A DNA stretch of 64,000 nucleotides. Source: Streptomyces sp. TSRI0107. Lineage in GTDB: Bacteria > Actinomycetota > Actinomycetes > Streptomycetales > Streptomycetaceae. Below, one piece after another: positions 9,132 to 17,893 of the stretch. Position numbers and translations under genes: made by a program. The stretch's first letter is position 1. The number at the start of each line of letters is the position of its first letter. The stretch is taken from positions 1-64,000 of the forward strand of contig NZ_LIVZ01000018.1 of NCBI RefSeq assembly GCF_001905845.1, written 5' to 3'. The notes under the pieces were generated by a model that was not told the DNA's origin, ran no database searches, and saw nothing but the letters and a program-made list of their open reading frames with translations.

Positions 9132-10064
9132 TTACTTGACGGCGCCCGCGGTGAGGCCGCGGGTGAGGGTGCGCTGGAAGATGAAGAAGAAGACGATCAT
9201 CGGTATGACGCCGAGGAGGGCGGCGGCGCTGAGTGCGGTGGGATCGCTGGTGTACTGGCCTTGCGTGACGGACAGGCCGAGGGGGACGGTCTGGTTGTCG
9301 TTGGAGATGAGCAGGACCAGCGGGTAGAGGAACTCGTTCCAGCTCCACACGAAGAAGAACACGCACATCACCGACAGTGTGGGCCAGCTCATCGGCAGGA
9401 CGATCCGCCAGAGGATGGTCCAGCGGCCGGCGCCGTCGAGGGAGGCGGCTTCGATGAGTTCCTTGGGGAAGGTGCTGAAGACGGAGGAGAGCAGATAGGT
9501 GCCGAAGGCGCTGTAGGTGATGCCGACGAGGATGGTGTAGCCGAGCTTGCCGTCGTAGAGGCCGAGCTCCTTGAACAGGTAGTAGATGGGGTAGACGAGG
9601 CCTTCCTGCGGGAGGACGTTGGCGCCGAGGAAGAAGACCAGGAAGGCGGTGCGCCAGCGGATGCGGCCGATGCCGATGGCGTAGGCGTTGAAAAGGGCCA
9701 GGAGGACGGCGATGGCGACGACGCCGAGGCTGATCTGGACACTGTTGACCAGTTTCTGGGTGAAGTCGACGCGTTCCCAGACGTCGCCGACGATGTCCCA
9801 GTTCCACTGTTCGGGCCAGGAGAGGGAGCCGTTGGCGCGGTAGTCGGCGCTGGTCTTGAAGGAGTTGACCAGGATGATCGCGAAGGGGGCGAGGAAGGCC
9901 AGGACGAAGACGGTGACGGCGGCGACGACAGCGTAGGAGCCTGGTCCCCGTCCGTCGGCTGTTTTCCTTCTTCTGCGTTCCTTGGGCGCGGCGTGGCTGG
10001 GAGGTGCTGTTGCCGTTTTGCGTGCGCTTCGGGTGGTGTCAGTGTCGTGGGTGATCATGGTCAT
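9132..10064 (-). CDS. Carbohydrate ABC transporter permease, MalG type
   Basis: This 310-residue inner-membrane permease has about six hydrophobic segments. The cytoplasmic EAA loop is visible as 'EAASLDGAGRWTILWRIVLP', which docks the ATPase. The ATG at 10062-10064 overlaps the stop of the upstream MalF-type gene (ATGA), so the pair is translationally coupled. No ATPase gene is present, as usual for Streptomyces sugar importers served by the shared ATPase MsiK. The N-terminal ~30 residues are a charged cytoplasmic tail. The transported sugar is unknown, and its binding protein is broken here. Confidence 0.9.
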   Translation of the reverse strand: MTMITHDTDTTRSARKTATAPPSHAAPKERRRRKTADGRGPGSYAVVAAVTVFVLAFLAPFAIILVNSFKTSADYRANGSLSWPEQWNWDIVGDVWERVDFTQKLVNSVQISLGVVAIAVLLALFNAYAIGIGRIRWRTAFLVFFLGANVLPQEGLVYPIYYLFKELGLYDGKLGYTILVGITYSAFGTYLLSSVFSTFPKELIEAASLDGAGRWTILWRIVLPMSWPTLSVMCVFFFVWSWNEFLYPLVLLISNDNQTVPLGLSVTQGQYTSDPTALSAAALLGVIPMIVFFFIFQRTLTRGLTAGAVK

Positions 10065-10954
10065 CCGTCCTCGCGGGCCTGGCGGCTGAGCATGGTGCCG
10101 GCGATGATCAGCACGAACAGGATGATGGTGCTGGATATGGCGGAGCCGTAGCCGACGTCGGCGCGCTCGAAGAAGTTCTGGTACGCGAAGTACGCGGGGA
10201 CGAGGGTGGAGTTGCCGGGGCCGCCGCCGGTGAGGACGAAGATCTGGGCAAAGACCTTCAGGCCGGCGATGGTGGTGGTGACGAGGACGACGTAGACCTC
10301 GGGTCGCAGGATGGGGACGGTGATGCGGGTGAAGCGCTGCCACCAGCTCGCGCCGTCGAGTGAGGCGGCCTCGTACAGTTCGGGGTCGATGCGCTGCAGG
10401 CCGGACAGGAACAGCACCAGGGGGTAGCCGAGCTGCATCCAGACGAGGACGCCGAGGACGACCCAGAGGGCGAGATCGGGGTCGCCGAGCCAGTTCTCTT
10501 GCAGCGAGGACAGGCCGATGGTGTCGAGGATGCTGTTGATCGCGCCTTCGGGGGCGAGGATCCATCCCCACATCAGGCCGGTCACGGCGACCGGGATGAC
10601 CTGGGGGAGGTAGAGGCCGGAGCGGAAGACGGCGACGATGCCGTCGCCGTGCTTTTTGCCGATGTAGTCGAACAGCAGGGCGGCGAGGAACAGGCCGAGC
10701 AGGGTGGGTACGACCGCGATGCCGACGATGACGAAGGCGATGTTGCGGAAGGAGGCCCAGAAGTCGGCGTCCTGGAAGAGCCGGGTGTAGTTGTCCAGGC
10801 CCGTAAGTTCAGGGGTGCCGATGCCCTGCCAGGCGGTGAGGCTGTAGTAAAAGGTCATCACCAGCGGGACGACGAGGAAGAGCAGACTGAGCAGCAGGCC
10901 GGGGGCAAGGAAGATGGCGTACCCCGAGGACCGCCGGTGACGTGTGGTTTTCAC
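10061..10954 (-). CDS. Carbohydrate ABC transporter permease, MalF type
   Basis: This is a 297-residue permease with six predicted membrane segments, starting with 'IFLAPGLLLSLLFLVVPLVM'. The EAA motif reads 'EAASLDGASWWQRFTRITVP'. GTG 10954 is preceded by AGGAG six bases away. It is the first intact gene of the transporter operon, with the MalG-type partner overlapping its stop. Upstream, 150 bases away, lies the truncated binding-protein gene that would normally lead this operon. Without that protein the two permeases probably do not import sugar unless another binding protein substitutes. Confidence 0.9.
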   Translation of the reverse strand: MKTTRHRRSSGYAIFLAPGLLLSLLFLVVPLVMTFYYSLTAWQGIGTPELTGLDNYTRLFQDADFWASFRNIAFVIVGIAVVPTLLGLFLAALLFDYIGKKHGDGIVAVFRSGLYLPQVIPVAVTGLMWGWILAPEGAINSILDTIGLSSLQENWLGDPDLALWVVLGVLVWMQLGYPLVLFLSGLQRIDPELYEAASLDGASWWQRFTRITVPILRPEVYVVLVTTTIAGLKVFAQIFVLTGGGPGNSTLVPAYFAYQNFFERADVGYGSAISSTIILFVLIIAGTMLSRQAREDG

Positions 10955-11104
10955 GGTTGCTCCTAGGTGGGCGGGACGGCGGGCCGGGCGGGCCGGGTGC
11001 CGTCCCCTGAACGGCGCGGCATCGGGGTGGCGCAGCCGGGCGATGCCGGCGGGGCGGCTCCTGTGCGATGCGGGATGTGGCCGGTGGTTTCGGCCGCGGC
11101 ACTT

Positions 11105-11808
11105 CTAGGACCGGGTGGAGATGTACTTCTGGTACGGGGCGGCGAGTTCGTCGAGGACGGTGTCGGGCTTGCCGTCGTTCATGAGATTCTGGGTGGCGGC
11201 CAGCCAGGTGTCGTAGTAGCCGGGGACGGGCCAGTCGGGGTAGAAGGCCAGACCGTTGATCGACTGGTAGGCGTCGAAGGCTGTGATCAGCTCCTTGGCC
11301 TTTGGGTTGGTGATGGTGTCCGCCTGGGCGGCGATGGGGACGCTGCCGCCTTCACCGATGAGCTTTTGGATCTTGTCGGACATGGTGATGTCGATGAAGT
11401 CCTCGGCAAGTTCCTTGTTCTTCGCCTTGGTGGGGATGACCCAGTGGTTGCCGCCGGAGCCGAGGGTCTTCTCGCTGCCCGGGTAGGGGGCGGTGGACCA
11501 CTCGAAGTTCTCGATGTCGGTGGTCAGGCCGCCGAACCACCAGTTGCCGCCGACCATGATGGGCCGCTTCTGCGAGACGAACTGCTCGGTCATGTCGCTG
11601 CCCTTGAGGCCGACGTCCTTCTTGTCGAAGTAGCCCTTGTCGAGCCACTCCTGATACTTCTCGACGGCGTAGGTCATCTCGGGGCCGTGGAAGTCGACCT
11701 TGCCCGCGTAGAGCTGGTAGTCGTCGACCCAGGTGTCGTTGGCCTGGGACAGGGCGAGCAGGTAGAGCCAGTGGCCGGCGGGGTGGTCGTTGCCCGCGTT
11801 GCCGTTAT
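11105..11808 (-). pseudogene. Sugar-binding protein, N-terminally truncated
   Basis: The frame encodes the C-terminal ~235 residues of an extracellular solute-binding protein of the carbohydrate class. Recognisable segments include 'DHPAGHWLYLLALSQ', 'FVSQKRPIMVGGNWW' and 'GGNHWVIPTKAKNKELAEDF'. Going upstream it meets a TGA just before 11808, with no start and no signal peptide or lipobox, so about the first 200 residues are gone. It directly precedes the two permease genes on the same strand. The truncation point marks where unrelated DNA was joined. Confidence 0.82.
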
Positions 11809-12479
11809 GTCATGTCGGCCTCAGGAACAGGCACTGAGGATGCGCCGCCCGTACGATCCCCTCGTGACAGCCCGCCGAACTCTGGGCACCGGCCCCCAGA
11901 CTCCTGCACACATCCGTGCCACCGAGGCCGACCTGCTCCACTCCCTGCCCGGAGTCCACCTGCCCGACCTGGAGGAGCTGAGGGCTCGTGGAGTCCTCGG
12001 AACGGGCCCGGTCGCGCGACAAACTCACGAGGCTGGTGACTCAGTTGGAGAAACGCGAGCGAGGCGCGGGAGACTCCCGTCATGAGCAACGCACGACGCC
12101 GACTCGGCACGGGTCCGAGTACCACCAGAAGCACGACGCTGACGGACACGAGCCCGCGGCTTCTGCCCGTCGAACGAGCCGAGCCGGACGCGACCCTCGA
12201 GGAAGCCGAGCGCTCGGATGCGGCCGACCGGAAAGGCCGGCGGACCCTCGGGACAGGAGTCGTCGAGAATGCCGAAGGCGTGGCGTAGCGAAGTAGCTGG
12301 CAGCCCAACCGGCGAATGACGAACGCAGCAACCGCCGACCTGCATCCCGTGCTCCGGGCGAAGTCCTTGAACGCCTGGAGCACTACCGGGCCAACCCCCT
12401 GTCTCCGCGTTCCCAACGCCATCCGGACACCAGGCGCAGTGACGTGCACAGCTAACGCACGTCACCGTCACGGCCCCTC
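11809..12479. other. Inserted or scrambled stretch, no supported gene
   Basis: About 670 bases lie between the truncated binding protein and the sugar-kinase fragment. Frames on both strands are Arg/Ser/Gly-rich with no recognisable domain. A short phrase 'LGTGP' recurs in plus-strand translations. This is probably foreign or rearranged DNA that split a former sugar-utilisation locus. Confidence 0.4.
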
Positions 12480-12713
12480 CTGTCACCGTGGTCGACACCG
12501 TCGGCGCGGGGGACTCATTCACCGCGGGCCTCCTTCACCGTCTCGATGCCCTCGGACACCTTGGCGGCCGACTCGACACACTGACCCTCAACGACGCCGC
12601 TGACGGCCGCTCATTTTGCCGCCCACGCTGCCGCGTTGACATGCTCGGTCCCCGGTGCGAATCCACCCTGGAAGGAAGGAACGGCACTGCGATCGGCGCT
12701 GAGCGGGACATGA
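12480..12713 (+). pseudogene. PfkB sugar kinase C-terminal fragment
   Basis: 'VVDTVGAGDSFTAGLLHRL' is the PfkB signature around the catalytic Asp of ribokinase/fructokinase enzymes. About 30 codons later the sequence must change frame to continue as 'AHFAAHAAALTCSVPGANPP', the usual C-terminus, ending at TGA 12711. There is therefore at least one frameshift near 12605, and the N-terminal two thirds are absent. Together with the permeases and truncated binding protein it is the relic of a sugar uptake and phosphorylation locus. Confidence 0.75.
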
Positions 12714-13193
12714 CGCGTCAGGTGTGCCGCGGGGCGGAAAGCCACGGCGGCTCAGCTCTCATACTCTTTGGGGAAGTGCCACGGCCCTGAGACCAGCTGG
12801 CTGTGCCATCGGGCTGGGGCAGCGGGAGAGGAGCCGGTCAGTGAGCACGTCCTGTGCCACAAACGACGAGACCTACACTGCCCATCCCGGCGTGGATGTT
12901 CCTGCCTCCACGCTCGCACTGCGGCCTTCGGCTCGCGCGCCGACGCAAGGCGGCCGGGGACCCGAACGGCCGTCAGATGCCGTGGAAGGCCTCACGGTGT
13001 GACCTGGACGCTACCGGAACCGATACTGGCCACCCCCGTGCCCGACCCGATCTTGCGCCCTGGGTGGGCGAGCGAGCCGAAGTTATGGACAGGGGTTGCT
13101 GTTGTCCGTTGTCCACCCGCAGGGCCAGCTGTGCTCGGACATCGAGCCCCACATGCCCTTAGTCGGCAGACTGGATCGCCTTCACGTGCGGTG
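12714..13193. other. Stretch without supported gene
   Basis: About 480 bases between the sugar-kinase fragment and the stop of the MFS gene. Several overlapping frames exist, but none has a domain or ribosome site. I see no terminator-like hairpin. Confidence 0.45.
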
Positions 13194-14332
13194 CTACTTC
13201 GTCCTCGTCCACAAGGCGGTGAATGCGGCGGCCGAGGAGACCATGGCCAGGAGCATGAACATGTGCCTGTAACCGCCGAGGGGTGCGGCGAGTGCGGCGG
13301 CGGCCAGTGGGGCGAGCGCGGCGGCGATGGTCGCAGGGGCTGTGAGCAGTGAGGACAGGCGGCCGTAGTGGGTGGTGCCCCATCGGTCGGTGACGGCTGT
13401 TGCCTGGAGCAGGGTGAGGTTGCCGCGGACCATTCCGGCCGCGATCGAGACGGCGACGATGAGGGCGTACGGGCCGGGCACGGTCGCGAAGGCCGCGGTG
13501 GTGAGGCCGCCGAGCCCGATCAGGACGGTTGTGCGGGCGGTGGCCGTGGTGTGCCGGGCGATGGCGGTGTACAGGGTGCGGCCGAGGGTCTGTCCGGCGC
13601 CGCCGAGTCCGAGTGCCCAGGCTGCCTGGCTGGTGGTGTAGCCGCGTTCGAGGAGCAGGGGAACAAGGGCGACGACGACGGCGTACATCGCGAACGCGGA
13701 GAGCGTGAACACTGTGGCGAGCAGCCGGAACGGCCTGCTGCGGGTGACGGCGACGGCGTCTGTGGCCGTGTGAACGGATGCGGTTGGGGCTGTCGGCCAG
13801 GGGGTGCGCAGCGCGAGGGTGTGGGCGGGGATGGTGACCGCGGCGAGGACGGCGGCGAGCACCAGGTAGGTGGTGCGCCAGGTGAGGTGGTCGGCGAGCA
13901 GGGCGGTCAGGGGGGCGAAGACGGTGGAGGCCAGTCCGCCGGCGAGGGTGACGGTGGTCAGCGCGCGGACGTGGTCGGGGGCCCACCAGCGGGTCAGCGC
14001 GGCGAACGCGGGTTGGTAGAAGGTCGAGGCCATGGCCAGCCCGGCCAGTGCCCAGCCGGCAAAGAACGTAGGCAGGTTGGGGGCCGTGGCGATCAGGAGC
14101 AGACTCATGGTGCCGAGGGCGGACCCGGTGGTCATGACCAGTCGGGGGCCGCGGTGGTCGCGGTGGCGGACCAGCCGGTGGTAGCGGTGATCTCGGGGTT
14201 CAGGACGGGGAAGGCGTAGTAGACGATTCCCCAGCTGGTGATCTGAGTGGCGCAGAGAGCAGGCAGGACGGCGCGGGGCCGCGACCGGTCCCCCGTTCCG
14301 GTCGCGGCCCTGCTGGTGTGGAGGTTGGTCAT
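13194..14332 (-). pseudogene. MFS transporter broken by internal deletion
   Basis: The N-terminus starts at ATG 14332, seven bases after the arsI stop, and encodes the first membrane helix ('ITSWGIVYYAFPVLNPEI'). It then runs 'TGWSATATTAA' into a stop near 14132. The rest of the protein (about ten helices) lies in another frame from 'GPRLVMTTGSALGTMSLLL' down to 13194. The ~22 residues that normally join these parts (helix 2 and the start of MFS motif A) are missing. Translation could restart at ATG 14135 but would lack two helices. Its position after arsI suggests an arsenical efflux pump before the lesion. Confidence 0.7.
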
Positions 14333-14339
14333 CGGCGGA

Positions 14340-14798
14340 TCAGCAGCAGTCGCCTGCGGCGGCTGGTTCCCGGGAGTCGGCTTCCGCGGAGCTGGTGCAG
14401 CAGGTGCTGCCCTGCTGCTTGGCCAGGGTGTCGGTGTCGGCCTGCACGACGTACACCTCCCAGGGTTCCTGGCCGGGGCCGTGGACCCAGACCTTGTCCT
14501 GGAGGGCGTAGCAGCAGGTCGTGTCGTTCTCCACGTCGGTGGCCAGGCCGGCCTCGCCGAGGCGGGTGGTGGCGGCGTGGACGGCGTCGGTCGTCTCGAC
14601 CTCGATGCCGAGATGGTCCATGCGGGTCGCCTCACCCGCGGTGCCTTCGATGAGGACGAGCTTGAGCGGGGGCTCGGTGATGGCGAAGTTGGCGTAGCCG
14701 TCGCGGAGTTTGGCGGGTTCGGTGCCGAACAGCTTGCTGTAGAAGGCGACCGAGGCGTCGAGATCCGGGACACGGAGGGCGAGTTGCACGCGGGACAT
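14340..14798 (-). CDS. arsI: ArsI-type C-As lyase (ArsI/CadI family)
   Basis: This 152-residue vicinal-oxygen-chelate dioxygenase fits ArsI, which cleaves the carbon-arsenic bond of trivalent methyl- or aromatic arsenicals to release arsenite. Expected Fe(II) ligands are Gln5, His62 and Glu114, and the arsenic-binding Cys pair is at 95-96 in 'NDTTCCYALQDKVWV'. A Cys-rich tail adds pairs at 133-134 and 151-152. ATG 14798 has GGAGG five bases upstream. It sits between a flavoprotein gene and a broken MFS gene on the same strand. The related CadI label is possible, but the ars context favours ArsI. Confidence 0.85.
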   Translation of the reverse strand: MSRVQLALRVPDLDASVAFYSKLFGTEPAKLRDGYANFAITEPPLKLVLIEGTAGEATRMDHLGIEVETTDAVHAATTRLGEAGLATDVENDTTCCYALQDKVWVHGPGQEPWEVYVVQADTDTLAKQQGSTCCTSSAEADSREPAAAGDCC

Positions 14799-14826
14799 GG
14801 CGAACCTCCAGGTTGAGGGTGCGGGT

Positions 14827-16191
14827 TCAGCAGCCGCCGGTGGTGGCTGGGGTGCCGGTGCCGATCTGCAGGCTGGCCGGGGCCGCGCAGCAGCCGCCGC
14901 CGTCCCCGCTTGGAGCGGCGTCGGTCTCCTCGATGAGTCCGCCGCCGCTGCACACACCGGTCTCGGGGAGGACCAGTTCGACGCGTTCGGCGGCCGCCTG
15001 GTCACCGGCGAGTGCGGCGGTGAGGGAGCGGACCTGCTCGTAGCCGGTCATGGCGAGGAACGTGGGGGCGCGGCCGTAGGACTTCATGCCGACCAGGTAG
15101 ACGCCCTGCTCGGGGTGGGAGAGCTCGGTCACGCCGTGCGGGTAGACGGTGCCGCAGGAGTGCACGTTCGGGTCGATCAGCGGGGCCAACGCGGTCGGGG
15201 CCTGGAGGCGTTCATCGAGGCCGAGGCGAACCTCGGAGAGGAAGGACAGGTCCGGGCGAAGGCCGGTGAGGACGATGACCTCGTCGACCGGGCCCAGGCG
15301 GCGGCCGTCCTCGGCGACGAGGACGAGCTGCTCGCCGTCGCGTTCCACGGCCCGGGTGCGGAAGCCGGTGACCGCGCTGGCGTGGCCGGCCTCGACGGCG
15401 GCCTTGGCGCGTTGGCCCAGGGCGCCGCGGGCGGGCAGCTGGTCGGCCTCTCCGCCGCCGAAGGTGTTCGCGCCGATGCCGCGCCGCAGGATCCACACCG
15501 CGTGGGTGCCCGGCTCGTCCTTGGCAAGGTCGGCGAGGTAGGCGAGCGCGGTGAAGGCGGAGGCGCCGGAGCCGATGACGGCGGTGCGCTTGCCCGCGTA
15601 CCGGGCCCGGACGGCCGGATCCTTCAGGTCGGGGATGCGGTAGGAGATGCGGTCGGCCGCCGCCTGCTCGCCGAGGGCAGGCAGGCCGTCGGCGCCCATC
15701 GGGCTGGGGACGGCCCAGGTGCCGGAGGCGTCGATGACGGCGCGGGCGGCAAGACGCTCCTCGCCGCCGTCCGCCGTGCGGAGGTGCACGGTGAAGGGCT
15801 GCTCGTCGCGGTCAGCATCGACGACGCGGTCACGGCCCGAGCGGGCCACACCCGTGACCGTCGCGCCGTAGCGGACCTTGTCGCCCAGCACGTCGGCGAG
15901 CGGCTGCAGGTACTGCTCGGCCCAGTCGCCGCCGGTGGGGTAGATGGCGTCGTCGGGGTGCACCCAGCCCGTCGGGGCCAGGAGCTTCTCGGCGGCGGCG
16001 TTGGTGACCTCGGACCATGGGGAGAACAGCCGCACGTGCGCCCAGTCGCGTACGGCGGTGCCGGCGGACGGGCCGGCTTCGAGGACCAGCGGTTCGAGGC
16101 CGCGCTCGACGAGGTGGGCGGCGGCGGCCAGACCGACAGGGCCGGCTCCGATGACCACGACGGGCAGCTGGTCGGTGGTGGGCGCGTTCAC
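14827..16191 (-). CDS. FAD-dependent oxidoreductase with Cys-rich tail
   Basis: This 454-residue cytosolic flavoprotein has an N-terminal FAD motif 'VVVIGAGPVGLAAAAHL' and a second nucleotide-binding motif 'TAVIGSGASAFTALAYL' about residue 210, the layout of class B flavin monooxygenases. The last ~45 residues are Cys-rich ('GVCSGGG', 'GGGCCAAP', ending 'TTGGC'), suggesting metalloid binding. I chose GTG 16191 because the longer frame to 16299 would run through the divergent operator. arsI follows by 28 bases, so it likely processes organoarsenicals with ArsI. The exact reaction is not known. Confidence 0.8.
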   Translation of the reverse strand: MNAPTTDQLPVVVIGAGPVGLAAAAHLVERGLEPLVLEAGPSAGTAVRDWAHVRLFSPWSEVTNAAAEKLLAPTGWVHPDDAIYPTGGDWAEQYLQPLADVLGDKVRYGATVTGVARSGRDRVVDADRDEQPFTVHLRTADGGEERLAARAVIDASGTWAVPSPMGADGLPALGEQAAADRISYRIPDLKDPAVRARYAGKRTAVIGSGASAFTALAYLADLAKDEPGTHAVWILRRGIGANTFGGGEADQLPARGALGQRAKAAVEAGHASAVTGFRTRAVERDGEQLVLVAEDGRRLGPVDEVIVLTGLRPDLSFLSEVRLGLDERLQAPTALAPLIDPNVHSCGTVYPHGVTELSHPEQGVYLVGMKSYGRAPTFLAMTGYEQVRSLTAALAGDQAAAERVELVLPETGVCSGGGLIEETDAAPSGDGGGCCAAPASLQIGTGTPATTGGC

Positions 16192-16251
16192 GGTGTTCCC
16201 CTTTGGTTCGACGTCTGTCGATGCCTTGCGGGACCCAGGATGACACCTGTA

Positions 16252-16265
16252 TTGATGAGCGTCAA
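16252..16265. promoter_or_regulatory. ArsR-type operator between divergent flavoproteins
   Basis: TTGA-TGAGCG-TCAA is a perfect 4+4 dyad with a 6-base spacer. It is followed by CATAGA, so the 11-mer GTCAACATAGA starting at 16261 is repeated exactly before arsR at 17382. It lies in the 106-base gap between the divergent genes starting at 16191 and 16298, placed to control both. Confidence 0.6.
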
Positions 16266-16297
16266 CATAGACATTCACCGAATCAGAAGGTTGGGGC

Positions 16298-17356
16298 ATG
16301 GAACAGATCGATGTGGCAGTGGTCGGTGGCGGCCAGTCGGGGCTGGCGGCGGCACAGGCGCTGCGCGCCCATGGGCTGCGGCCGGTGGTGTTGGAGGCGT
16401 CCGAGCGGGCGGCCGGGTCGTGGCCGCGGTACTACGACAGCCTCACCCTGTTCTCGCCCGCCCGGTACAGCACCCTGCCCGGCATGCCGTTTCCCGGCGA
16501 TCCGGACCGCTACCCGCACCGGGACGAGGTCGTCGCCTACCTGAGCGCGTACGCCGCCCGACTGGATGCGGACATCCGTACCGGCCGCCGCGTGGTGGGC
16601 GTCCGGTACGGCGAGAGCGGGTTCGAGGTGGAGGCCGAGAGCGGGGAGCGGATCGCAGCGCGGGCCGTGGTCGCGGCGTCCGGCACGTTCGGCCGCCCGT
16701 ACCGGCCCGCCGTGGCCGGCCTGGACGCGTTCACCGGCACGGTGCTGCACGCGGCCGACTACCGCAGCCCGGCCGCGTTCGCCGGTCAGCGGGTTGTGGT
16801 GGTGGGCGCGGGGAACTCCGCGGTGCAGATCGCTGCCGAGCTCGTCAACGGAGCGCAGGTCACGCTGGCCAGCCGCGCCCCGGTGCGGTTCGCCCGTCAG
16901 CGCATCCTCGGCCGCGACCTGCACTTCTGGCTCCGGCACACCGGCCTGGACACCGCGCCACTCGGCCGTCTGCTGCGCGAGCCGCCGAGGCAGCCCGTCA
17001 TCGATGACGGCCGCTACCGCACAGCCCTGGCGGCCGGGGTGCCGGACCGGCGGGAGCTGTTCACCGGCGTCGACGGCGTGAAGGTGATCTGGCCGGGCGG
17101 AGAGCGTGAGGAGGTCGACGCGATCGTGCTGGCCACCGGCTACCGGCCAGACTTGCCCTACCTTGCCGGACTCGACGGCGCCGTTAACGGCGCCGGGCAT
17201 CCCCTGCACCGGGAGGGCATCTCCCGGAAACATCCGGGGCTTGCGTTCGTCGGGCTGGAGTGGCAGCGCAGCCTGTCGTCGAACTCCCTGCGGGGCGTGG
17301 GCCGGGATGCCGCCCGCATCGCCTGCCACCTCGCCGCCCACCTGGGACGACGGTGA
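16298..17356 (+). CDS. arsO: ArsO-like flavin-dependent monooxygenase
   Basis: This 352-residue FAD/NAD(P)H protein has 'VAVVGGGQSGLAAAQAL' at the N-terminus (FAD) and 'VVVVGAGNSAVQIAAEL' near residue 165 (NADPH). It matches the ArsO proteins found in Streptomyces ars clusters, whose substrate is still debated. A second copy lies at 22731-23795. It is divergent from the 14827-16191 flavoprotein and shares its operator region; arsR follows 39 bases downstream. The ATG is 33 bases after the operator dyad, consistent with ArsR repression. Confidence 0.85.
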   Translation: MEQIDVAVVGGGQSGLAAAQALRAHGLRPVVLEASERAAGSWPRYYDSLTLFSPARYSTLPGMPFPGDPDRYPHRDEVVAYLSAYAARLDADIRTGRRVVGVRYGESGFEVEAESGERIAARAVVAASGTFGRPYRPAVAGLDAFTGTVLHAADYRSPAAFAGQRVVVVGAGNSAVQIAAELVNGAQVTLASRAPVRFARQRILGRDLHFWLRHTGLDTAPLGRLLREPPRQPVIDDGRYRTALAAGVPDRRELFTGVDGVKVIWPGGEREEVDAIVLATGYRPDLPYLAGLDGAVNGAGHPLHREGISRKHPGLAFVGLEWQRSLSSNSLRGVGRDAARIACHLAAHLGRR

Positions 17357-17372
17357 CCCTCGCCCGTCTGGT

Positions 17373-17386
17373 TCGATATGTGTCAA
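17373..17386. promoter_or_regulatory. Second ArsR-type operator, upstream of arsR
   Basis: TCGA-TATGTG-TCAA is a near-perfect version of the dyad at 16252-16265, followed by the same GTCAACATAGA 11-mer. It lies 10 bases before the arsR start, suggesting arsR has its own autoregulated promoter as well as read-through from arsO. Confidence 0.55.
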
Positions 17387-17395
17387 CATAGATGC

Positions 17396-17770
17396 ATGTC
17401 GAAGACGAAGGTGCTGCCGCTGCTGGAACCCGCCGCCGAGGCCGCGGCGCCGTGCTGCCCGCCGCTGACCGAGCGCCCGCTCACCGCGGAGGAGGCGGAG
17501 ACGGCCGCCCGGATGTTCAAGGCGCTGGGTGATCCGGTGCGGCTGCGGCTGTTCTCCGCGGTCGCCTCGCACGAGGGCGGCGAGGCGTGCGTGTGCGACA
17601 TCTCCGACGTCGGCGTCTCCCAGCCGACCGTCTCCCACCACCTGAAGAAGCTCAAGGAGGCCGGGCTGCTGACCTCCGAACGGCGCGGCACCTGGGTCTA
17701 CTATCGCGTCGAGCCGTCCGTGCTTGCCGCCATGGGCAAGCTGCTGACCATCGCACCTGCCGTGGCCTGA
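17396..17770 (+). CDS. arsR: ArsR-family metalloregulatory repressor
   Basis: This 124-residue winged-helix repressor contains the alpha-3 metal-binding motif 'EACVCDISD' and the recognition helix 'VSQPTVSHHLKKLKEAGLL'. A Cys pair 'APCCPP' near residue 20 may complete the As(III) site. ATG 17396 was chosen over an ATG 18 bases upstream (in 'MCQHRCMSK') because that one lies inside the operator. It is predicted to repress arsO and the divergent flavoprotein-arsI operon through the two dyads and to release on binding arsenite. Confidence 0.9.
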   Translation: MSKTKVLPLLEPAAEAAAPCCPPLTERPLTAEEAETAARMFKALGDPVRLRLFSAVASHEGGEACVCDISDVGVSQPTVSHHLKKLKEAGLLTSERRGTWVYYRVEPSVLAAMGKLLTIAPAVA

Positions 17771-17893
17771 CCACGGCAGGGCGCAGGAGGCCTCCGACTG
17801 CTGCCCGGGCTGGCTGGTCTGGGTTCGAGGGCGGCTGTTTGAGATGCCTGTTTCACCTTTGGCCGTCGACTGGGACTTCGCTTGTCGCGCAGG

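Noticed and set aside
9021..10151. Acidic plus-strand frame opposite the permeases
   Set aside because: Gly/Glu/Asp-rich product arises from reading hydrophobic codons backwards; the permease EAA loops prove the minus strand is coding.
11805..12449. 214-codon minus-strand frame between sugar-locus fragments
   Set aside because: No start signal, no domain and Arg/Ser-biased composition; treated as non-coding rearranged DNA.
14797..17007. 736-codon plus-strand open frame
   Set aside because: It runs antisense to the flavoprotein gene and then out of frame through arsO; both of those have full catalytic motifs.
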